This document shows, in pieces, positions 17,005 through 24,709 of a stretch of 64,000 nt of DNA. The notes below the pieces were generated by a model. The model was not told where the DNA came from and did no database searches. It was given only the letters and a program-made list of their open reading frames with translations. A program made the position numbers and the translations under genes. This DNA comes from Pyxidicoccus parkwaysis (GTDB lineage: Bacteria > Myxococcota > Myxococcia > Myxococcales > Myxococcaceae): assembly GCF_017301735.1 (NCBI RefSeq), contig NZ_CP071090.1, positions 10,592,001 through 10,656,000 of the forward strand. The letters run 5' to 3'. Numbering within the stretch: position 1 is the first letter of the stretch; each line of letters opens with the position of its first letter.

Positions 17005-18198
17005 ATGACCACCCAGAGCATGCAGGCGCTGTTGAAGGCCGGCGAGGTCGACAAGGCCCGGGCACTCGCGGAGAGCGCCCTCAGCAAGAACAAGGACGAC
17101 CGGGGCGCGCTGCTGACGCTCGCCAAGCTGGCATCGGTGGATGGGGACTGGAATCGCGTGGAGGAGCTCGTCAACCGCGCGACGAAGGGCGGCGTGGAGG
17201 ACACGGACTCGCGTCTGGTGAGGGCCGCGCTGGCCTCCTCGCGAGGTGACACGAACGCCGCTCGCGCCCTCTACACGCAGGTCATCCGCGAGGCGAAGCC
17301 CCCGCGCGCCGAGGCGCACTTCGGCCTGGGCTACCTGCTGGCCGCGGACGAGGACTTCGCGGGTGCGCGCAAGGCCTTCGAGAAGGCGGTGGAGCTGGAG
17401 CCGGACGTGGCGGCGTACCGCTTCCACCTGGCCCGCATCCTCCTCGCGCTGGAGGAATTGAAGCTCGCGCTGCCGCACCTGGAGCGGGCTCTGGAGCTCA
17501 ACCCGGCGTACCCGCCCACCTACGTCATCTGGAGCGTGGTGCTGCAGCAGCTGGGCGAGATGGAGACGGCGGAGAACCTGCTGCGCCAGGGACTGAAGGT
17601 GCTGCCGGACAACCCGGAGCTCCTCAACCAGCTCGGCGCCGTGCTTGCGGCGCGCGGCAACGTGCCGGAGGCGCTCGGCATCACCAAGCGGCTGGCCGTG
17701 GAGTACCCCGACGACGCGGCGCTGCAGGGCAACCTCGCGCGGATGATGATGGCCACCGGGCGCCGGCAGGATGCGCTGGATGTATGCCGGAGCCTCGCGG
17801 CTCGCGGGCTGTCCACGGCGCAGACGAAGTCCATCGAGGCCATGGTGCTCGAGTCCGTCGAGCCGCCGGACATCGCGGGTGCGATTACGGCGTGGCGCGA
17901 GGCGATGGACCTGGACCCGGAGGACTGGTCCTCGGCCAACAACCTGGGCAACCTCCTGATGCGCGTGGAGGAGGGTGACGCCGACGAGCGCCTCACCGCC
18001 GCCGCGGAGATTCTCGAGGAGGCCCTTCGCCGGGCGCCCTCGCGCGTGGAGCCGCTGCTCAACCTCGCTGTCGTCACTGCTCGCAGGGGTGACAAGGCGA
18101 AGGCCCAGGCGCTGGCTCGCGACGTGCTCAAGAAGGCGCCTGCCAGCGAGAAGGACATTCGCGAGCAGGCGGAGCGCCTCATCCAGACGCTGGGCTGA
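17005..18198 (+). CDS. TPR-repeat protein
   Basis: Product of 397 aa made almost wholly of tetratricopeptide repeats, with consecutive A-x-x-x-Y/F-x-x-A-x-x-x-x-P patterns, for example GFGYLL-type turns at about 105-120 and FEKAVELEPDVAAY at about 125-140. No signal peptide or membrane segment, so it is probably a cytoplasmic scaffold. It follows a terminator and probably has its own promoter. The stop is 3 bp from the stop of the convergent lipoprotein gene. The partner is unknown. Confidence 0.88.
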   Translation: MTTQSMQALLKAGEVDKARALAESALSKNKDDRGALLTLAKLASVDGDWNRVEELVNRATKGGVEDTDSRLVRAALASSRGDTNAARALYTQVIREAKPPRAEAHFGLGYLLAADEDFAGARKAFEKAVELEPDVAAYRFHLARILLALEELKLALPHLERALELNPAYPPTYVIWSVVLQQLGEMETAENLLRQGLKVLPDNPELLNQLGAVLAARGNVPEALGITKRLAVEYPDDAALQGNLARMMMATGRRQDALDVCRSLAARGLSTAQTKSIEAMVLESVEPPDIAGAITAWREAMDLDPEDWSSANNLGNLLMRVEEGDADERLTAAAEILEEALRRAPSRVEPLLNLAVVTARRGDKAKAQALARDVLKKAPASEKDIREQAERLIQTLG

Positions 18199-18201
18199 GC
18201 G

Positions 18202-20379
18202 TCAGCGCACCCGGTTCTCGTGGTGCCCGTGTCCCGGCCCGCCGAAGGTGCCGGGCCACGGCGCGTCCGCGGGCATGAGTCCCGGCATGGAGAAGCGCAG
18301 GAAGCGCGCCTGGCTGTAGGCGAACGGCGGGTCACACTCGCCGCAGGTGGAGGCACCCTCCATCATCAGCAGCGCGCCCGGTGCCATCTCCAGCAGCTGC
18401 GTCACCGTGCGCGGGGTGAAGCCGAGCGGGCACTGGAAGGCTTCGCTTCCGTCCTTCGCATTCACGCCCACCAGCAGCCGCTGACTGCCGCTGCTGCTCA
18501 CCGCTGTTGTGAGCACCACCGTGTCCGGCGGCAGTCCCGCGCCCGCCGGCCACGTGGCCAGCCGCATCTCCTTCGTGCCGAGGCTCTGTCCCGACCGGAG
18601 CGTGTACGTCCACACCGGGCTCAGCCCGGGCAGCCCGTAGCCCTTCAGCTCCGTGGCGGTGTTGCTGCCGCCGGAGTTCACCGAGGTGCCCGGTGCGCTC
18701 GGCACCGCCACCTCGCGGGTGGCCACCACGCGGCCAAACTCCTGCGGAATGGAGCCCAGCGGCGAGCCATCCGCCGTGCTCAGCGCCTGCGTGCCGTGCT
18801 CGGGCATGAGCTGGCCATTCACCACCGCCAATTCGCCGGAGCGGAAGGTCTCCATCTTGCGCCAGCGCGGCACGCCGTCCGAGGAGAACGCCATCAGCAG
18901 CGAGGGCGAGCCCGGCTGCAGCGGCGCTCCCACGTTCACCGTCTTCGCGAAGGACACGTACAAGTCACCCACCGCGTCCGACGCGAGGCCGAAGGGGTGC
19001 GGGTGGTTGCACTCGGACAGCAGCGGGTCCGACAGCTCCTGCACGGACACCATGCGGCCGAAGGCGTCCAGCACCACCAGGAAGTACATGCGGCACAGCG
19101 TGTCGCGCTGCTGGTCGGCGGGGTACGCCTCGAAGAGGGCCGCGAGCCGGTCCGGCGCCATCACCGCCAGCCGCGCCAGGAAGAGCGTCAGCGTCTTCTT
19201 CGCGATGTCCGGCCGCTCATTGGCCAGCGTGAAGGTCCACCGCGGCTTGCCCGTGGTGCGCTCCAGCAGTGACACCGTGCCGTCCTGCGGCAGGTCCATG
19301 CACAGGAGCCGGTCGTTCCACAGCATGCACCGCCGCGCCGCATCCGAGGAGCGCACCGCCTCCTCACTGGCCGCATTCAAAATCGCGTTGCTGTAGAAAC
19401 CGGACAGCGTCACGTCGCCGTCGGGCCCCACCAGCATGTCGTGCAGGTTCTCCGAGTTCGCCCGCGCGTCGTAGCTCCAGTCCGCCGTCAGCGGCCTCGC
19501 GTCGGGGCGCTCGCACACCGGGCCATTGCAGCGGCCCTCGCCCTGGCATGGGCTGGCGGCCGCGCACACGAAGCCGTCGGGCAAATCCCTCCGCGCGCAC
19601 CGGCCCTCCACGCACACGTCCGCGGAGTCACACCCGCGCTCCGAGCCGCAGAAGGTCCCATCCGGCGCATCCGCGAGGCCGCAGCCCTTCACCGGGTCGC
19701 ACGTGCCCACCTGGCACTTGCCGTCTCCCGGGCACGGCGGCGCCGGCACCGTCTGGCAGCCGTCCAGCGCGTGGCACACGTCCGTGGTGCAGGCATTGCC
19801 GTCGTCGCACACGCGCTCACGGCCCTTGCACCGGCCCGCCTGGCACGTGGCATTCGTGAGGCACGCATTGCCCGGGTCGCACGAAGTGCCGTCCGGCAGC
19901 ACCGTCTCCACGCACTGCTCCGTCACCACGTCGAAGGTGGCCGTGGAGCACGTCACCGACGTGCAGGTGGGAATCTCCTTCCCCTCGCCCACGAGCACCA
20001 ACTCCACGCGGCCGCCGTCCGACGCCGTGCCGACGACGGTGATTTCATTCGTGCCCACCGCCGTGGGCGAGAAGCGCAGGCGCACCGGCACCTCGCCCGC
20101 CTCCACACGCTGGGGCAGCCCGTCCAGCAACGTGAAGGGCCGCGTCACCTCCGTCCAGGTGACGTCCAGCGGCGCGCGGCCGCCGTTCACCACCCGTACC
20201 TCGGCTTCCCTGGTGGTGCCGGGGTACGCAGCGGGGAACTCCACGCGCTCGGCGGACAGCCGCAGCCGTCCCACCGCGCCCACCAATGGCTTGTCCCGGC
20301 AGGCGAGGCCCGCCCCCAGCACCACCGCCAGCAGGATGACCGTCCGTCCCACCCCGCCTGCTCTCGTCGCGCGCGCCAT
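18202..20379 (-). CDS. Large Cys-rich lipoprotein with Ig-like and propeller-like regions
   Basis: Product of 725 aa. The N-terminus MARATRAGGVGRTVILLAVVLGAGLAC is a signal with a Cys at about 27. Residues 40-130 (LRLSAERVEFPAAYPGTT...) resemble an ASH/HYDIN-type Ig-like domain. Residues 135-300 are Cys-rich repeats of the form GNACLTNATCQAGRC, common in myxobacterial envelope proteins. The remaining 420 residues look like a beta-propeller (repeated W/F-containing strands, PRWTFTLAN, PRWRKMETF). The start at 20379 is chosen over an upstream ATG because GGAGG lies 9 nt before it. Expected location is the outer membrane or cell surface; function unknown. Confidence 0.82.
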   Translation of the reverse strand: MARATRAGGVGRTVILLAVVLGAGLACRDKPLVGAVGRLRLSAERVEFPAAYPGTTREAEVRVVNGGRAPLDVTWTEVTRPFTLLDGLPQRVEAGEVPVRLRFSPTAVGTNEITVVGTASDGGRVELVLVGEGKEIPTCTSVTCSTATFDVVTEQCVETVLPDGTSCDPGNACLTNATCQAGRCKGRERVCDDGNACTTDVCHALDGCQTVPAPPCPGDGKCQVGTCDPVKGCGLADAPDGTFCGSERGCDSADVCVEGRCARRDLPDGFVCAAASPCQGEGRCNGPVCERPDARPLTADWSYDARANSENLHDMLVGPDGDVTLSGFYSNAILNAASEEAVRSSDAARRCMLWNDRLLCMDLPQDGTVSLLERTTGKPRWTFTLANERPDIAKKTLTLFLARLAVMAPDRLAALFEAYPADQQRDTLCRMYFLVVLDAFGRMVSVQELSDPLLSECNHPHPFGLASDAVGDLYVSFAKTVNVGAPLQPGSPSLLMAFSSDGVPRWRKMETFRSGELAVVNGQLMPEHGTQALSTADGSPLGSIPQEFGRVVATREVAVPSAPGTSVNSGGSNTATELKGYGLPGLSPVWTYTLRSGQSLGTKEMRLATWPAGAGLPPDTVVLTTAVSSSGSQRLLVGVNAKDGSEAFQCPLGFTPRTVTQLLEMAPGALLMMEGASTCGECDPPFAYSQARFLRFSMPGLMPADAPWPGTFGGPGHGHHENRVR

Positions 20380-20384
20380 GGGTG

Positions 20385-20436
20385 CCCTCCCGTCGTGCGC
20401 CACGCGCACGCCCTCGCGTCGTGCGCCACGCGCACG
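20385..20436. repeat. Two tandem 26-bp repeats before the lipoprotein gene
   Basis: Units 20385-20410 and 20411-20436 differ by a single base; 20 bases are identical from CGTCGTGCGCC onward. They sit directly upstream of the ribosome site of the minus-strand lipoprotein gene, in its 5' untranslated region. Confidence 0.85.
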
Positions 20437-20616
20437 CTCTCACGGTGATGACGCGTATAGCCCTCGTCCGCGAAGGATGCGAGTGGGACGCCCCGGAAGC
20501 CGCCCCGCTGTCGGACAGCCACCCTCCCGTGACACGGTGGCGCTTCGCCCCGCTTTCGGATGCTGAACGGTGCACCCTGTAGACTGGGGCACCGCCTCCC
20601 ACCTGGAGCCGCCTTC

Positions 20617-21720
20617 ATGCCCGCCCTTCGCTCCGTCCTCGCGCTCGCCGTGCTCGTGCTGCTGGCCGCGCCCGCCTCCCGCGCCGCGGAGGACGTGCCC
20701 CGCACCCTCGCCTTCCAGGGCCGCCTGGTGCGCGCGGACGGCACACCGGAGAACACGCCGCAGGACCTCACCTTCGCCCTCTACACCACGGCCAACGGCG
20801 GCAGCCCGCTGTGGCAGGAGCGCCAGCCCGCCGTCCCGGTGACGAATGGCTACTACGCCGTGGTGCTCGGCGCCGCGGTGCCGCTGCGCTACGAACTGGC
20901 CGACAACGTCGCGCTGTACCTGGGCGTCGCCCTCACCGGCCAGTCCGAGCTCACCCCGCGCCTGCAGCTCGCCTCCGTGCCCTTCGCCCTGCGCGCGCAG
21001 GACAGCCGCTTCCTCGAAGGCCGCTCCGCCGCCACCTTCGCCAATGCCAGCCACGAGCATCCCACCGCCACGTCCACCACCGCGGGCTTCATGTCCGCCG
21101 CCGACAAGGCGAAGCTCGACACGCCCGCGCCCGAGACTGTCTACAGCGACGGCCTCACCGCCACCGGCTCGCCCCTCACCGTGCGCGTCAGCTTCGCGAC
21201 GTCCGGAGGGAACAACGGCACCGCGCGCACCGCCGCTCGCTCGGACCATGCGCATGCCAATGCCACGTCCACCACCGCGGGCTTCATGTCCGCCGCCGAC
21301 AAGGCGAAGCTCGACACGCCCGAGCCCACCTTCGGGGACGGCTTGTCCGTCAGCACCGGCACGCCGGCTACCGTGAGCGTCAACTTCGCCAGCGCTGGTG
21401 GAAACAACGGCACGTCTCGGATTGCGGCTCGCGCGGACCACACGCATGCGAAGCCCGTGATGGCGTGCACGTACCGGCAGGCCTCGGGGAATGACTCGGG
21501 GGACAGCCAGGCGTCCGTCGCGTGGTGCGCGTCGGGCGAGCAGCTCACCGGTGGAGGCTGCGGCGAACTGGAAGGCCCTTCGGGGGTGAGCTTCATGCCG
21601 ACGGGCGTCACGCTGAGCAGCGGCGCCGTGTCCTCGGGCGGACCGGGGTACAGGTGCCGCAACAGCAGCGCGAGTGTGCCCGCGCCCACCGCCTACGCCA
21701 TCTGCTGCCGCATTCCCTGA
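20617..21720 (+). CDS. Secreted protein with phage-tail-fibre-like repeats
   Basis: Product of 367 aa with a Sec signal peptide (MPALRSVLALAVLVLLAAPASRAAE). Residues 30-130 (PRTLAFQGRLVRADGTP...LTFALYTT) resemble a domain found in many large secreted proteins. Two repeats contain the identical stretch ATSTTAGFMSAADKAKLDTP, each preceded by a His-containing HEHPT or HAHAN motif; this pattern is typical of phage tail fibres and collars. A third HTHAK motif follows, then a Cys-containing C-terminal domain (residues 285-367). The start at 20617 has GGAG about 9 nt upstream. A trimeric surface fibre is plausible by analogy, not shown. Confidence 0.82.
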   Translation: MPALRSVLALAVLVLLAAPASRAAEDVPRTLAFQGRLVRADGTPENTPQDLTFALYTTANGGSPLWQERQPAVPVTNGYYAVVLGAAVPLRYELADNVALYLGVALTGQSELTPRLQLASVPFALRAQDSRFLEGRSAATFANASHEHPTATSTTAGFMSAADKAKLDTPAPETVYSDGLTATGSPLTVRVSFATSGGNNGTARTAARSDHAHANATSTTAGFMSAADKAKLDTPEPTFGDGLSVSTGTPATVSVNFASAGGNNGTSRIAARADHTHAKPVMACTYRQASGNDSGDSQASVAWCASGEQLTGGGCGELEGPSGVSFMPTGVTLSSGAVSSGGPGYRCRNSSASVPAPTAYAICCRIP

Positions 21721-21830
21721 CGCACTCGGAGGCAGGGTCCACGCGCACGAGAGGACATGCCAGATGCGCGAAATGAGAGGCATTGCACCTACCTGACGCG
21801 ACAGCGGCGACTTCAAAGAGTTCAGACCTG

Positions 21831-21855
21831 TGCCGGGATGTACCGGTGATTTTTT
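21831..21855 (+). terminator. Weak terminator-like hairpin with T-run
   Basis: A short CCGG/CCGG stem (21833-21846) followed within 4 nt by six T residues. It is 110 bp past the tail-fibre-like gene and upstream of the next small gene. The stem is only 4 bp. Confidence 0.35.
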
Positions 21856-21937
21856 CAGGTGGGCTCGAGGCACCTCGCCGCAACCGCGCGGAATGGCTGG
21901 ACTGCCTGAGGGTACGGTTCTGGCAATCGGATCCGGC

Positions 21938-22231
21938 ATGATCTCCGCCGACTCCGCCGTCGCTTCCCAGTCGTCGCAGGCCTTCACCGTGCTCATCCCA
22001 CGTGGACTGCAGGCCACGGTGGATGGGTTGCCGGCAGAGGACCGCCAGGAACTGCTCGCTGAGCTTTTCCGCATGGCTGCACTTGCACACCAGGAGCGGA
22101 GCTTGCTGCCGTCCACTGCGCCCTACACGCTGCGGCTGGAGCTGGCGGGCTGTCAGGTGAGCGTGGAGATGGACCCGGCGCGCTCGCGCCTCACGCTCGC
22201 GGGGCTCGTCCGGGCCCGGGCATTGGCCTGA
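21938..22231 (+). CDS. Small hypothetical protein
   Basis: Product of 97 aa beginning MISADSAVASQSSQ, not recognised. It has a helical middle (PAEDRQELLAELFRMAALAHQERSLL) between short strands, no signal peptide and no Cys cluster. The frame is open upstream to 21830, but a T-run hairpin lies there, so the ATG at 21938 is preferred; the ribosome site is weak. It is 28 bp before the next small gene and the two may form a unit. Confidence 0.55.
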   Translation: MISADSAVASQSSQAFTVLIPRGLQATVDGLPAEDRQELLAELFRMAALAHQERSLLPSTAPYTLRLELAGCQVSVEMDPARSRLTLAGLVRARALA

Positions 22232-22259
22232 GGCAGGTGGCACACAACGGGTCGAGTTG

Positions 22260-22556
22260 ATGTCACGACGGGCCGGCTACGAAGAATCCTGGGACCTGAC
22301 CTATCTGGTGGAACAGCTCCGAGAGCTGATCGGCCGAGACCTCGAGCTCCATCCCGAGCTGGCCGAGGAGCTGGAGGACACGCTGGACAGCCTGGTGCTC
22401 CGCAACCAGCGCCTGCGAGGACTCCAGCGCATGGTCAACGCGGAGCGCGAGCCGGATGACCTCGCCGTGCTCCGCGGCGCGCTGGAGAACATGGACCGCG
22501 AGCTGATGGACCGGCTGCCCATGTTGCTGGAGCGGCTGCGCGCGGCGATGCAGTGA
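22260..22556 (+). CDS. Small hypothetical helical protein
   Basis: Product of 98 aa, nearly all helical and acidic/Leu-rich (LVEQLRELIGRDLELHPELAEELEDTLDSLVLRNQRLRGLQRMV), suggesting a coiled coil. The family is not recognised. The start is the ATG at 22260; a TTG directly before it would add one residue. It lies 28 bp after the 97-aa gene. An inverted repeat at 22592-22609 follows the stop. Confidence 0.6.
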   Translation: MSRRAGYEESWDLTYLVEQLRELIGRDLELHPELAEELEDTLDSLVLRNQRLRGLQRMVNAEREPDDLAVLRGALENMDRELMDRLPMLLERLRAAMQ

Positions 22557-22591
22557 GCAGCGCGGGACGCGCGGTGCGCCGGGGCCGAGGT

Positions 22592-22609
22592 GGAATGAAC
22601 CGTCATTCC
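22592..22609. terminator. Hairpin between convergent genes
   Basis: Perfect 7-bp inverted repeat GGAATGA/TCATTCC with a 4-nt loop, in the 79-bp gap between the small helical gene and the convergent Cys-rich gene. No T-run follows, so termination is uncertain. Confidence 0.4.
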
Positions 22610-22635
22610 GCGAAGGGTGCGCTGGCCGAGCGCAT

Positions 22636-23538
22636 TCAGGGAACGACGCCGGGGTAGAGCGTGTGCGTCGGCCCGCGCATCGGGCCTCCGCTGATGCCGC
22701 CGCTCACACTGCCTCGTCCGGATGGAAGCACGGCACCGGCCGGTGCCATGCCCTGGGCCTCGTGGCGCACCGGACCCTCGCAGCGTCCCGAGCGGCAACC
22801 CTCGAGTCCCTGGCACGGCTGCCCCGCTCCGCACGTCACCTCCTGGCACGCGCCCGAGCGGCACACCTGGCCGGACGGGCACGCGGGCACAGAGGCGCAC
22901 GCATCGGTAACGGGGAGACAGGTGCCACCACGACACTTCTCATTCGCGCCGCAGTCCACGTCGGTGGAGCAGGCCAATGCCGCGCAGGTGCCGTTGCGGC
23001 ACACCTGTTGAGAAGGACAGCGCACGGCCGCGCAGCCGGAGGCGGGCACACAGTGGCCGTCGGTGCCGCAGCGCTCATCCTGCTCGCAGCCGAAGTCGCC
23101 CGTGCAGGAGACGCTCTGGCACACGCCGCCCGGACGGCACACCGTGGACTGCGGGCACGCGATGCCGAGACACGTGTCATACGCGCATGCCGACTCCACG
23201 CAGCGCTCCGTCGGGAAGCACGTCACGCCGGCGCCGCAGCTGACGCGGCCGCAGGTGCCCTTCCGGCATCGCTCGCCCTGCCGGCACGTGACGCCGAGGC
23301 ACGCGACCTCCACGCAGGCGCCCTGCTCACAGACCTGTCCCGAGCCGCACGCCACACCCCGGCACGTGGTGGCGAGGCACCGGCCTTCCACGCAGGTCTG
23401 CCCGCCGGGACAGGCCACGTTCGCGCAGAGGTCCGGCGGCACCAGCGGCGGAGTCTCCTCGCACGCGCTCGTCACCAGCAGCAGGCCCACCAGTGCCGCG
23501 AGGCCGAGCCATCGCGAAGTCATGCCGTTCCCACTCAT
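22636..23538 (-). CDS. Cys-rich repeat lipoprotein
   Basis: Product of 300 aa. After an N-terminal signal (MTSRWLGLAALVGLLLVTSAC within the first 26 residues) the protein has about eight repeats of roughly 25 residues with pattern C-x-x-V/A-x-C-x-x-G-Q-x-C-x-x-G-x-C, for example CANVACPGGQTCVEGRC. Such disulphide-rich repeats are common on myxobacterial surfaces. The last 45 residues are Gly/Pro-rich. The start at 23538 overlaps the stop of the upstream gene by ATGA; an internal ATG at 23523 would give a tighter signal peptide. The coupling implies a joint function with the TPR-like protein upstream. Confidence 0.8.
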   Translation of the reverse strand: MSGNGMTSRWLGLAALVGLLLVTSACEETPPLVPPDLCANVACPGGQTCVEGRCLATTCRGVACGSGQVCEQGACVEVACLGVTCRQGERCRKGTCGRVSCGAGVTCFPTERCVESACAYDTCLGIACPQSTVCRPGGVCQSVSCTGDFGCEQDERCGTDGHCVPASGCAAVRCPSQQVCRNGTCAALACSTDVDCGANEKCRGGTCLPVTDACASVPACPSGQVCRSGACQEVTCGAGQPCQGLEGCRSGRCEGPVRHEAQGMAPAGAVLPSGRGSVSGGISGGPMRGPTHTLYPGVVP

Positions 23539-24356
23539 GGCAGCCGCTCCGTCCGGTCCGCCGGAGGCAGTGCGAGCGGCGCCGGCTGGCTCAGCACCAC
23601 GCCCAGCACCACCCCTGCCGCCGCGAGTCCCACGCCGCCCACCACGAAGGGCCACAGCGGCCGGTGCCTCTCCTCCACCTTCTCCTCCACCACGCGCGGC
23701 CGTGCCGCCTCCACCGCCGCAGCCACCGCGGGCGGAGGTGCCCCCAGGGCATCGAAGCGCAGCGGCGCCCGCATGCTGCCCTGCTCGAACAGGACGGCAC
23801 CGCCGGCATCACGCGCCATCGCATACGCCTCCACCGCGCGCACCGGTGCCGCCTTCACCGCCACCGGCCCCGGCGGAGCTCCCACCACCGCGGTGAAGCC
23901 CGCCGCGCCCGGCTGCCGCACCGCCACCAGCAGCTCCACCGCCACCGGCCGGGGCTGCTCCAAAGTCGCCACCACCCGCCCATCCTGCGCCCGCGTCACC
24001 GTCAGCACCGGCCGCCGCCCCTCCAGCGCCTTGCGTGCCGCCTCATACGGAGCGCGAATCTTCGGCCCCAGCGACGCCTGCACCCGCGCCTCCGGGTCCA
24101 GCACCAGCAGCACCTCGAAGGCCTCCTGAGCGGCCTGGGGCTGCCCCATGAAGGCCCGAGCCAGCGCCAGGCCCTCCCATGCCTTCAGCCGCTCCGCGCG
24201 GCTCCCAGGCCCTTCCAGGGCCTCCTGGTAGGCCGTCGCGGCCGCGTCGAACTCCAGCGCGTCGAAGGCCTGCTCGGCACGTGTCAGCGGAGGCTCCGCG
24301 CCCCAGGCGGAAGCCGCGCACAGCCAGAGCGGAAGGATGAGGGCGCGCACCGGCAT
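23535..24356 (-). CDS. Exported TPR-like protein with C-terminal membrane segment
   Basis: Product of 273 aa. A Sec signal peptide (MPVRALILPLWLCAASAWGAE) is followed by TPR-like helices (residues 25-100, FDALEFDAAATAYQEALEG), a beta-rich segment (about 115-170) and a membrane segment near the C-terminus (WPFVVGGVGLAAAGVVLGVVL, about 235-255). This architecture is typical of myxobacterial periplasmic proteins of unknown function. It is the first gene of a pair with the Cys-rich lipoprotein and diverges from the kinase gene across the spacer with TCCACA sites. Confidence 0.8.
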   Translation of the reverse strand: MPVRALILPLWLCAASAWGAEPPLTRAEQAFDALEFDAAATAYQEALEGPGSRAERLKAWEGLALARAFMGQPQAAQEAFEVLLVLDPEARVQASLGPKIRAPYEAARKALEGRRPVLTVTRAQDGRVVATLEQPRPVAVELLVAVRQPGAAGFTAVVGAPPGPVAVKAAPVRAVEAYAMARDAGGAVLFEQGSMRAPLRFDALGAPPPAVAAAVEAARPRVVEEKVEERHRPLWPFVVGGVGLAAAGVVLGVVLSQPAPLALPPADRTERLP

Positions 24357-24709
24357 GCCACTCTACAGCCCTGTTTCCCATCTCCACAGGTGCGTTGTCC
24401 CCACGCGGGGCTACTGCTTCTATAGGTTCATAAGAGGTATTGATCTAACGGTGGTAGAAGCAGGGGCCCCAGACTTGGGGACAAGTCAGCAAGCGCCTGG
24501 GATTACTCAGGAATCGGCGCGCTGCTACATGTGGGTAAATTGGAGGTTTCCCCCGGGCTCCCACAGGTGTTGATCCACGGCCCTGTTTCTCCACAACCCC
24601 ATCCACACTGTCCACAGGCCATCCACAGGCACCCGGTGGATGCGGGGATGACCCGGTGTGACGGCGGATTCTCACGGGACGTCCGCCAGCTACAAGCCTG
24701 TTATCGTCC
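24357..24709. other. Gene-free spacer with TCCACA cluster; candidate origin or control region
   Basis: This 353-bp spacer separates divergent genes and is locally AT-richer at 24417-24465 (around CTATAGGTTCATAAGAGG). TCCACA occurs on the plus strand at 24383, 24590, 24602, 24611 and 24622, plus TCCACG at 24573. The nine-base contexts TTCTCCACA (24587-24595) and CCATCCACA (24599-24607 and 24619-24627) match the DnaA box TTATNCACA at 8 and 7 of 9 bases. The spacings of 12, 9 and 11 bp are close to one helical turn. This is compatible with a DnaA-binding region; a two-way promoter must also lie here. Confidence 0.5.

Noticed and set aside
20617-21720. Prophage remnant
   Set aside because: Apart from the tail-fibre-like repeats there is no other phage gene, integrase or attachment site, and the protein has a Sec signal.
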